Shown: positions 1 through 9,900 of the stretch, in pieces
Layout: every line of letters begins with the position of its first letter
How positions within the stretch are numbered: position 1 is the stretch's first letter
Source of the DNA: Apostichopus parvimensis
Lineage: Eukaryota; Echinodermata; Holothuroidea; Aspidochirotida; Stichopodidae
Assembly: GCA_000934455.1 (NCBI GenBank)
Contig: KN886164.1
Span: 92,482 to 136,898 of the forward strand
Length of the DNA: 44,417 nucleotides
Reading direction: 5' to 3'
The notes under the pieces: generated by a model
Database searches by the model: none
What the model saw: only the letters and a program-made list of their open reading frames with translations
What the model was told of the DNA's origin: nothing
Program-made: the position numbers and the translations under genes

Positions 1-133
1 GAATAACATGTTTTTTTTTGTTAATATCACTTCTTCAATTGTGTCCAACAGATCATCAACGAGGAGACATCCGAGAGTTATTTTGCCTTCCAGTTCCAGG
101 ACAGAGTGCAGATTTCTTGCTTCAGTTGTCGAG

Positions 134-171
134 TGACGTCATTTCACAGGGTTTTGATCATCTGGCGGGAA
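134..171 (+). promoter_or_regulatory. Putative TIPIN proximal promoter: CRE palindrome and E2F-like site
   Basis: A perfect CRE/ATF palindrome TGACGTCA lies at 134-141 and GGCGGGAA, an E2F-type core, at 164-171. Both sit about 0.8 kb upstream of the TIPIN start codon, in front of a stretch with no convincing coding content. Known: CRE and E2F sites are typical of proximal promoters, and E2F sites of S-phase genes; TIPIN acts in S phase. Inferred: transcription starts just downstream, around 180-260. No TSS data exist, and matches this short also occur by chance. Confidence 0.35.
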
Positions 172-940
172 TGCATATATATTGTAGTACTATTGTAGAC
201 TTGCTGGGCAGAGTTACTAGTTAGTAGTTGTAACTTAGTTTTGATAAGTGGAGAAGTGGTCGTTCTTTAGGTACAACTAATGGATTCCAAGACTACATTT
301 TGACATACGCTAATGATACTTAAACGCAGTCCGGAATCATCTCAAGGCATATCTTAGTTTTGGTAGGTATGGTTATGCTGAGTGACTTCATTTTACGTTC
401 TTCCTAAAATATGTAGGCCTAGGCCTACAAAGTTAATTGGCCTAGGCTGTAGGGTATTACTATTGTTATAGTGTTTTCCTTGCTAAATAACATTGACAAT
501 GAGCTTAATACTAACACTCAGTTACTTAAGTAAACAGTAACACTTACTAAACGTAACCGTCTCTGCCGACTGGCTTACTGTAACTTGCCATAAAGGCTAC
601 ATAAACCAGGAGGATATAGGTAGATTCATATGCACATTTTACATTTATATGGGGTTTTGAGGGGGAATTAACATTGAGGTTTGCCTAAACCTAGCCTAGG
701 TCAATATGCATGGCACAATTTTGTAGAAAGCTAGTTGCAATAGTGTGTTGAGACAACTTGACAAAATAAAAAATCACAAAGTAAAAACTTTCCAACCAAT
801 CTCTCATCAAATCATGTAATACCGGTTCTGTGATGGGCACTATTAATTTTTAAAATGTTAAAGTTTTGTATTAGCCTATTTCATTTTCAATAGTCTAATG
901 GTTATTTCTTTAGCAGCTCAATTATACATCCCTTAGGGCA
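172..940 (+). other. Putative TIPIN non-coding first exon and leader intron
   Basis: I see no coding sequence here. A possible splice donor (TTTAG followed by GTACAA) lies at 271, and a good acceptor (pyrimidine tract then TAG or TAGCAG) at 911-916, 25-30 bases before the TIPIN ATG at 941. This suggests an untranslated exon near 190-270 spliced to a second exon that carries the start codon. AGGCCTA-type palindromes occur at 414-427 and near 437-447. The first exon boundaries are a guess; the acceptor before the ATG is the best-supported element. Confidence 0.35.
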
Positions 941-3900
941 ATGGCATCCATTGACCTTCAAGATGAAGCCCTTATGGAGCAAGACTATTATGGTGATGAC
1001 TCTGATGACGAAGAAGTACCAGAGATGCCTCCAATGATTGAGCCTCTTTCTCCTCTCGCCAGGTACAATGAATCAGCTGGAAATGAGGCCAGTACAGGAG
1101 GTAAGCTTTTAACTGTCGGGTAAATTTCAGATCAAATCCAGCTCAAGTTTGTCACCTATTTTGAAGTTCACCGAGTGGATCTTAAAACTTTACGATTCGT
1201 AAAGCTGCTGGCTGGTTTGCTGTTTCATTCTGAGATCAAAGCAAGCCGTCATTACTTGGTAATTAACCATGCCTTTTGCCCGCAGGTCAGAAATAAATGT
1301 GCCAAATAATACAAACTGTGAAGAAAAAACCCATAAAATTGGCATATCATGTTAAAAGAAGCTAAGTGATTAATTTGTATGTATGCCTTTCTTTGCTTCA
1401 TTTTTGCATATTATCATTTAGCAGAAAATGTGCCTTAAATATTAAATTGCATATTAAAGCTGTATTTTACATTGGCGTTCCAACTATTTGAGATGAAGAA
1501 AGGGAAAGTAAATACCTGAAAAGGTTACTGTAGTCAACTATAACCATCCCAGTAAAGATGTACATGGCCCAAAACTTAATATGTATGAACATCTGGTAGT
1601 TACATCCCAACATATAATGACGTGTGCATCACTATTCATATTGGCTCTTATTATTTTATGCACAAAACTTATATACATGGTTGGGCAAAGTGAACAGACT
1701 GATAGCAAGTTATTATTTTTTGAGAGGGAGAGAAAAACATGTGTAATTTGCATATACATTGGTTACTGGTAATGTAATATTATTTTCTTCAGATATGCTT
1801 ATGTTCATCAGGCCTCAAAATGCAGAAATATTTACTTGTCAAATGCCCACAGACTTGACTGTTTATTGGTAGGCAAAAAACAATTTGCATTTATCTGCCA
1901 GTAAGCATTAAGAACATAAACACATGATAAGTCAGTGAACATTCCTCAATCAATTAATCCCATGATATAACATAGCCCTATATATTACTGCTTTTTATAA
2001 GCAAATATCACTGGACTGCTCTCAAAAATCTTTCACAGTATAAACGTGCATTGTAAGAACGGAAAATACCAGTGGGTACTGTATATTAATAGGCATAACC
2101 ATTAGAATTTTTTAGCATTGAAGTTTTAGGCCTGTGCTTGAAAATGTGCTTCCCTGCTTTATTTTGTTTTCTGTAACTCCTTGCTACAGGTGCTCTGGAT
2201 GGATTGTTGGGAGAACCAGACGCTGAGACGACTGGTGATGTGAAACCGAGGAGGTTGGTCAAAAGGAAACCTCAACCAAAACTTGACGAACAGTTGTAAG
2301 TCACTACTCTTTGAGAGACTGGACTTGAAATATATAAGATACATCTTGCTGCTAGCTGGGTACATTCTACTGGCTTTAGTTTGACATATTACATATCACA
2401 AATTACAGTTAAAAGTTTTGCTGATATCATCAAATATATTCCATATGTAAACTGTCTAGAAAGAGTCAGCTTTGGGAATTATTTGGTAAGTGGCAAAATG
2501 CATTTGAAAAGCAATATTTGTTCGATTCAAATCATTTTATGTTCTTTCAGAAGTACTTTATTGTTCAAATTTTGTGTAGCAGTTTTGAAAGCTCTAGTTG
2601 CTATTTGAACATATTGCTCATAATTTTGAAATTCGATCTCCCAGAAAATTATTCCTTGTTTGTTTCGGAAGCATTGCAGTCATTTTTAGAACACAAGTTG
2701 TAATTTTGTGGTCACTTACTCACTGTGCAGTCCCTGTAAATTTTTGAAAGTATTATTGTTTTTAATTTTTTCCAGATTAACAGGGCCAAGAGGTCTGCCT
2801 AGTCTTGAGAAGCACTTTGAAAGAGTAAAGTTCAAAGGTAAAGGCCATGAGGTTGGGGATCTTAATATCTTGATGGTAGAAATGGAACATTGGCTGAACA
2901 GACTTTATCCAAAGTTAACAATGAGAGAAATGATAACAAAGATGGAAAAAATGGGTAAAAAACAGAAAGTAAAGGTAAGATGATAAAACTTTATGAATTT
3001 TTGTGATGAAGTGGAAGTCAAAGTCTATTTCCAATGTTCAAAATTTACTTGCATCTGGTCTTCCATAGCTACTGTATAAAAGAGATCTTTGAATATTCAT
3101 ATAAACTTACTTCCGTCAACCCCAAACGAATCATGACACATGATTGGAAATGTTTTCTCTGCCGATTTTAATCTTCCATAAAATTGTTTCCTCCGATTCT
3201 TCAAAGATTTAGAGTGTATTCTCAAACCAGGTTTACACTTTGAGGTGTAATGAACAAATGTTGTATTTGTGTGTTCATCATTTGTACCTGCAAGTTCAGC
3301 TTGAACATCTTCACTCAGAGTTTTGATTGGTTCCATTCAGGAGAAATGTCATGGTTCTAAATAGCACATTTAAGAGAATTGAAAAGTGAAGTAACATTCA
3401 AAAATGACCTTTTGTAATATTCTTGTTGATTTTTCCTTGAAATGTGATACGTTTGTAATGTCTCCTTTAAGTTGTCTATGTTCATATTCATTAGAAATGT
3501 CATCTTTATTTTCTTTATAAGTTTAAAAATAATTTGTATAATAAATTACAATAACAAAGTCAACCATTTTCAGCTCAGTTACCATGGTAACATTACCAAG
3601 TCTGCTGTTACCCTGATGTATAAATGTATATAAAATGTCGTTCTAAAAATTGATCTCCACAATGCTAAATGCTCTTAGGATATTGGTTGACACCTACACA
3701 TGCAGAAAATTTTGAGCAAGTTTGGTCAATAATTTTGCACTTTTGCCACCGTAGCATCCCATTAAGGTCATACAATTTATCGGCCTTTCTTGATGAAAGT
3801 GCTGCAGACTTTGGATACTAACATAGAGCTACTTCCATTGAACTTATTTATTGATTATTCTTATAGACCTGCGTATCAAAGATTAGATTGGACATGCCAA

Positions 3901-5211
3901 TACTGCCCGAAGACTTTGTTGGAGCTGAAGATATTGTTGGTAAGTTTTATTCCATCGTTTTCTTTGATGCTCAATAATTCTAGTTTGGATTGTGATTCAA
4001 TTTCATCATTTTTTTAAATGCATATATTTGTGGTATGCATTTTAAATGCATAATTTGCATTGTATACGTTTTAATGCATGTTTTCGTTGTATGCATTTTA
4101 AAGCATATTTTCTTTGTCATCTACAGATGATGTTATGAGAGGAGATGACGAAGAAGATGAAGGAGATGATGAAGATGATGTGAGGAGGGGTGATGAAGAG
4201 GAGAGGACAGACACGGTTGAACAAGTCACCTCATCTCAGTCACAAACCAATGTGAGTCATATAATTTGTAGAAAGTTAAAAAAAACAGATGTGCACTAGG
4301 AAATTCTAAATTTTTCCTCCCTATATGCAACATTAAGTCAGTTCAGATCTAAGATTTTGCATGCAATTTACTTCATATTTGTAGTAATCTGTATTGTTCT
4401 CTTCTTGTTGTATTCGTAGTATCTTTTTATTGCACATATTACTGTTTACTACCCTGCTTGGGGTCAGGAGGTAAACAGGGTCTCCAAATATGGCGTATGT
4501 TTGAACAGGCTATTACCGAAATAAATCCCAACTTCACCTCTAAAATCAGCCATCATCGTTATCTTTTCCGTTATAACAATATTCTTTATTAAACCTATCA
4601 CGTTGTTTTTCTTTCTAGTTTAATGAGCAGGCTTGAGGCTAGGGCCAAGGGTCAACTAGGAAAGTATGAGATGAAGGATTACGTATTCTCATGGTCATAA
4701 CATACTTAAGGAAAAAGAAGCCCTCCAAAATGTGGCCTAGTTATGTAATCCTCCCTGGGGCCAGGCTTGCTTCTGCATGCTGCTGTGTCTAAGAACTGCT
4801 TTGCGTCGATTGCAAATTCCTTACATTTGTTGAGCTGATTTCTCTCGCATTTATTTTTTCTTCACACAGACAACACTGACAGAGGAACAAAAGAAAAGAA
4901 TCGAAGACAAGAAGAGAGAGGCATTAGAACGTAAAGCAGCGAAAAGAGCCAGAGTAAATGATGGTGGAGATATGAATGGATTATCTCAAGAAGAGGCAGA
5001 CAGCGTCCTCCTCCCAGACTTAACGTTAGCACAAACAGAAGAGAAGATGATGCAAGAAATTGATGATATGGAATCGAAACTATCAGGTGGAACTCAAAAG
5101 GATTTACATAATCACACACAGAAAACGGAGCCTAACACACAAAGTAATACGGTTGAGAGTAGCCTAACCAATGAAGAGATGGATGAAATAGAGAGAGAAC
5201 TAATGGGATGA
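941..5211 (+). CDS. TIPIN: TIMELESS-interacting protein, TIPIN (Csm3/Swi3 family), complete, 6 coding exons
   Basis: Exons: 941-1100, 2190-2295, 2776-2974, 3867-3939, 4127-4251, 4870-5211. All introns are GT-AG and all phases match, giving 334 aa. Exon 1 encodes an acidic, proline-rich head. Exons 2-4 (about residues 75-179) form the conserved Swi3/Csm3 core, with GLPSLEKHFERVKFKGKGHE, MEHWLNRLYPKL and IRLDMPILPEDFV, clearly like vertebrate TIPIN. Exon 5 (180-221) is Asp/Glu-rich. Exon 6 opens with TEEQKKRIEDKKREALERK (about 224-242), matching the basic helical segment that in human TIPIN binds RPA; the acidic tail ends ELMG. Known role: TIPIN pairs with TIMELESS in the nuclear fork-protection complex, stabilising stalled forks and supporting ATR-CHK1 signalling. 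The start is the first ATG after a 3' splice site and opens a plausible N-terminus, although the head is poorly conserved. The gene faces DIS3L tail to tail. Confidence 0.95.
4017..4118. repeat. Imperfect 28-bp tandem repeat in TIPIN intron 4
   Basis: About 3.5 degenerate copies of a roughly 28-bp AT-rich unit containing ATGCATTTTAA end some 8 bp before the acceptor of TIPIN exon 5 (exon starts 4127). The last copy supplies the pyrimidine-rich part of the 3' splice site. Seen directly; no function claimed. Confidence 0.7.
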
Positions 5212-5592
5212 TTACTAATAGCTCTGCAACTTTGAGAATTGTTTCTAGAATTGTTTCTAGGACGGTCTCTGCTTAGTTTCGCAGTAGTTCACGATCCAAA
5301 AGGCAGAAATGTCCTCTTTGACCATTCATCATTTTTGTAAGTAAACTACAATTGTCAAGAACATGATCGTCAAATCCTTTGCCTTTACCAACTTTCTGAA
5401 AGGAATCTTGCATAGCAGTCTCCCCAGGAAGCATGATAAAATTCCAGGCTTTGTTAAACATTAATCTTAATGTCACATTCTACCTTTAGGTAAAATGACA
5501 ACCTTGAGTTACTTGGAATTTCAAAATGCTCATTTATTTTGTCATTCTATTACTTTGTACATTTACAGAGAACAATGTAACATAACATAGAA
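5212..5592 (+). other. TIPIN 3' UTR
   Basis: Sequence between the TIPIN stop and its first good AATAAA. Short chance reading frames occur on both strands, but nothing resembles a protein or RNA gene. A short direct repeat (AATTGTTTCTAG twice) lies near 5236-5261. Confidence 0.6.
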
Positions 5593-5598
5593 AATAAA
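5593..5598 (+). terminator. TIPIN poly(A) signal AATAAA
   Basis: Canonical AATAAA about 380 bp after the TIPIN stop codon, followed by T-rich sequence within 40 bases. It lies only about 30 bp from a DIS3L poly(A) signal on the other strand, so the two mature 3' ends probably abut or overlap. Confidence 0.6.
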
Positions 5599-5624
5599 TT
5601 GTTTCCATAGAAACGTACGATACT

Positions 5625-5663
5625 TTTATTCACTCTTTTCAATTTTCATTAAAATGTTTTATT
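5625..5663 (-). terminator. DIS3L poly(A) signals (two AATAAA on the minus strand)
   Basis: TTTATT on the plus strand at 5625-5630 and 5658-5663 gives two minus-strand AATAAA hexamers. I noticed no TTTATT between the DIS3L stop codon (6992) and these in the stretch I scanned closely (6541-6990), so DIS3L may have a 3' UTR of about 1.3 kb. An unseen variant hexamer closer to the stop would shorten it. Confidence 0.45.
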
Positions 5664-6698
5664 GACCAGCAATAACGATATGAAACAATTAAAATAGGTT
5701 ACAGTAATTTAGTGATGAACATTGCATTCATCCCACTGTATGAAAATTATCCTATGATGCCCATTTGGTGTATCTCTTAATATCTATGACATCTGGTTGA
5801 ATAAACTCGACCCAAGACTTCTCTATCCATGAAGGCAAACCGAAAGTTGACAATGTGTCAGACCATCGTTTTAATCATGTTTGTGTAGCCTGATGCCAAC
5901 AGTTAAGTAGAAATGGGAGGAGGGGCTCAATTTTTCCTAGACAGCGGGATAAATACAATCCATGTATCATGGGTGTCTATATAGAGCTATTAGTATAATC
6001 TAATCTGATGTTGACACATCAACACTACACAAAGGTACACACAAGTACCAACTGTTTCAATACCCAATCACTTTCTGCTCAAGACTCTGTGGTAACGTCA
6101 CACACTATCAAAGGTTTCTTTACGCTTGGCACCAAAAATTGACATCCACAATTAAAAACAATGATATATGAGCTCACAGAGTCCAATGGAGAGAAAAATC
6201 CCAACGTAATTTGGTGTTGTCTAGACCGTTCCAGACGACACTAGAAAACATGAGGATCAAAGAAACCATGGCGACGAGACTCAAGCAAGAGATATTTGTC
6301 AGTGTCTTGATGAATACAGTTGGTAGAAGCAAAATGGCACAAATGATCGTCCATGCTAGAGTGGATTTTTGGAGAAATGGAAAAGTGTCCACTAGTAAAT
6401 GTCCCGCTAATTATAGAGTGTTGCCCCGGCAACGATGTCGATCAGCTGCACTTTGCTTACTCTACTTCAGAAAAGAAAACTAATCCTTCTTGCAGTACTG
6501 AACTTTGCAAATTTGAAATGACAATTGCACCTGAAGATCACTGATTTGTGTATAGATTACAATGAGCGTCAATTCTGCGGGTTACTCCACTCTACGTTGA
6601 TCCCTGTTGTCACAGCTTTAACTGAAACTGCTTAGATCCTTAGCCTCGTTCCATAATGATTCCCACGACTGATGTCCAATCAAACCATTGCTATAAAC
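5664..6698 (-). other. Probable DIS3L 3' UTR, no gene seen
   Basis: No exon with family similarity is visible on either strand. Overlapping open frames of 60-90 codons around 6174-6544 on both strands are the largest; one minus-strand frame (6392-6174) is hydrophobic but has no recognisable relatives and lies inside the expected DIS3L 3' UTR. I treat them as chance frames. Confidence 0.4.
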
Positions 6699-6981
6699 AT
6701 TACGAGTTCAACTTGGTTAGCCCTTGCTTGATTTATACCTGGGAAAAACGGTGATTTTCTGGGTATCACATGATTTACGAAAAATAACCAAAGCTATCTT
6801 CTGTATCTTAGCTAATGAAACAGCTGCAGAAGGAATAACGTCCACAAAAGAACTTGAGGAGTAAGACAAGGAAGACAGCTTTGGTTACCTCGCAGATCAT
6901 GATACCCAGAAAATCACTGTTATTTTTGGGGGGGCGGCGGTATATCAACTAAGCGAGGGCTAACCAGGTTGAACTCGTAAT
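6699..6981. repeat. Long imperfect inverted repeat in the DIS3L 3' UTR
   Basis: The left arm 6699-6801 and right arm 6871-6981 are reverse complements over about 100 bases with scattered mismatches and small indels; the loop is about 69 nt. Matching blocks include GTGATTTTCTGGGTATCA, AACCAAAGCT and GTTCAAC followed by TGGTTAGCCC. The right arm ends about 11 bases from the DIS3L stop codon. In the DIS3L transcript this would form a long hairpin. The right arm carries an extra G-rich insert near 6930-6945. It may be a foldback MITE; no clear target-site duplication is visible. Confidence 0.85.
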
Positions 6982-6991
6982 GAACCTAAGT

Positions 6992-9900
6992 TCACCTATC
7001 ATCAGAAAGGTTGAGTTCATGAAGATTTTGTAGGAATGTATAAAGACTGTCCTTTTCCTTGGTTTGGTGATATAATTTCTGGAGTTCGGAGACATCCTTG
7101 CCCATAACGACCACCTTCTCTCTCATCTCAGAACTGGATTTGCTTTTGTCAGCCGTTGTCACTTCCTGCAAATTATTGAAAAATTTAACAAAGAAAATGT
7201 ATTTCAAACATGCCCTTGTTTGGACATTAAAACATTGGTATTAGTAAAATACATTAATACTTGGGGTTATTTTGTGGTCTGCCTTCTCAAATGAGAGTCC
7301 CATGCTACACTATCCCTTGAAGTTTGTGTATTCCTCCCCCTCCCTACCCCTTTCCCCTCCCAACCCCTTCCCCTCCAACCCCTCCCCAAACAAACCCCTT
7401 CCCCTCCAACCCCACCCCCTCCCCCAAACAAACTGTCTTCTGACCTTGCAAACTTCAAGACCACATACCGCTAGTGTTTCACCGTCTTAGGATAGATAAA
7501 ACAACACAACCAAATATTGGTATTATGCAACACTTCTAGTTACTGTTATGGAACCAACTATTATGGAACCAGCTACTTGAGGACTCAGATTATAAGGAAG
7601 AACATTACAATGAAAACAACCTGCCATGACAACCCAGCAGTGTTCATGCATACCTTGACTATATCTGTTCTAAGGCCCTGTCCACTGCTCTGAAACTTTC
7701 CTTCCAAATCTGCTTTGAACGGAGATTTCTTTACGACGCTGAATTTCAAAGTTTCAGAGTGTACCCTCGATGGCTGGACAGTTATTCGTACCTAATCAAC
7801 AGAAAAAAAAAATGATAACAAGAAAAAACAAAATTTTGTTGATTAAGCAGTTGTATTTTTGCATATGCATACAAATGAGCACCAAATATATACAACGGTT
7901 CTTTCTTACATTTATTTGTACTGAGACAAACGTTTAAAACCTAAAGAAAATGTGACTTTTACTAGGGAACATTACCCTTTACCCCAGGTCTAACTAAAGT
8001 GCTGCAGTTCCAAACCTTTCCTACATTTGAATACAAGACTCAGGTGGGTATTTACGACAGTTATTATATGGCATTTATTTATGGCATTTATTATTTATGG
8101 TAATTGTATGGCATTTATGCAATTTCATTCTATTATTCTTCACAGCATTCCCACCCTACTCCCACTTCTCCAAATACAACATTAGAAATCAAACTAAACA
8201 GCTGCTTTAAAGCGTCAGTTACATGTAAATGTCTCCACCGCAGTATATAATCAAGTAAACAAATATCTGATGGATTTTGTTGTATATGTGCCACGAGTGT
8301 ACAAAGTAGCAGCCATGTTTGGTGGCTCAATTTCTGCTGATACATTTTGCCGTCTTTGATAAGTGACCCTCTTACCGTGATGTGTTCAAACAATCGATAC
8401 GTCCAATCCGAAGAGGCCGTCTTCACAGTCACTGCATATTCTGACCTTTCAATGGAACCTTTTTATGTTTAGAAAGAGAAGAAGTGAAGGTTTTGTGGAG
8501 GAAGATGGAAGCTAGTATATAATTAACTAAAGATGAGTGGGTAACCCATGAGGAGAGGCAAATCCAACCTTTGTCTCAACTGATAAAGATAAAGATCACT
8601 CTAACGATGAACGACTTGACAGAGAGCAAAGACAGAATAATTGTGAAATGGAATGATATAGCCAAAATGTAGAGACTGTTTCAAATGAATTTTTAAAACT
8701 CTAAAAAAATTCTAATCCATGAATATGAAATTGTCACATAATTTTAATAGTGTTTAATACTCCCAGAAACATGAAATAAATGTCATTGACAACTTAGTTA
8801 TAATACTAGACTGTACATAGAATTACACAAAGAACAATGGAGAAAATTATCTGGTTAAATTTTCTCTTACTTAAAATAGAAAGGAAAAATTACCAGGAAG
8901 CCATTCAGCATGATCTTCGTCAACGAACGTTAGAACAAGACCACTTTTATCCTGCAGGAACGCTGCACCGTTTATTCCATACCTGTGTCAGAGACAAATA
9001 TGTATGTATGTATTTAAGATCCTCCTGCAAGCAGAAACTCGCGAAGAAGCCTCATTGGCTTATCAAAGCCGCAAGCTGACCGAAGTTGGTCTCTTACATT
9101 TCATATTTAACGTCCATGGTTATGATTCAAAACAGTTTGTGTTTATTTATGAAAACTGCTGTCTTCCTTGTAGGCCGGGTTGTAAACAGCTTCAAAAGTT
9201 CAAAGTGTTTTGGGATATGGAGGGATGGGGAATGAAGAGGCGGGGAAAGGAGAAGGCAAACATACACACTCTCATCTGTCAAACATCTTTTATTTTGCTG
9301 GTGAATTTTTGTACCAAAAGAAAAATTGCTGATACCCTCTCTTAGACATACAATATATTAGTTACAAAAATGTGTTTATTTGGCAGGAATTGCTGCTTCA
9401 GAAGCCTTGTTCAATAACAAAGCCGACCTGAAACAGTCCAACTGACTGCGAGTATACTCAACTTGACCTCCATAACCTAGTTTATGATAGTGGTGAAGAC
9501 CCATGGTCTTACAACAGACCACAGCGTACTGAACAGCTCATAATGACACATAGCAACCGCTAACTATTAACAACCGGTTTTTGTCACGGTCACATAGTCT
9601 TACAACAGACCACAGCATACTGAACAGTTATGATGACACATAGCAACCGTTAACTATTAACAACCATCTTATGTCACGGTCACACGGTCTTACAACAGAC
9701 CACAGCATACTGAACAGCTCATGATGACACATAGCAACCGTTAACTATTAACAACCGGTTTATGTCAAGGTCACATGTGAAATTACTTTTCTGTGTTTGG
9801 TTACATTCGACAGGACTAGGCAGTCTTAGCCATGAAATGCCCTGCACGTGTTCTGCTGACGACCAGTCAGGGAAATGCTACACGTTCAGTTTTCCCAACT

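Noticed and set aside
18..224. Open frame at the left edge as a coding exon of an upstream gene
   Set aside because: No recognisable protein; it overlaps CRE/E2F motifs and fits promoter and leader sequence better. An AACAG at about 48-52 could be an acceptor, but nothing supports it.
6174..6544. Overlapping frames, one hydrophobic (minus strand 6392-6174), as a small membrane protein
   Set aside because: Lies in the probable DIS3L 3' UTR, has no known relatives, and frames are open on both strands at once.
7267..7490. Gly-rich and Pro/Leu-rich frames
   Set aside because: Low-complexity C/G tract in a DIS3L intron.
8837..9345. Plus-strand frames as a small gene
   Set aside because: They overlap the DIS3L exon 8894-8982 in antisense and intron sequence; no homology.
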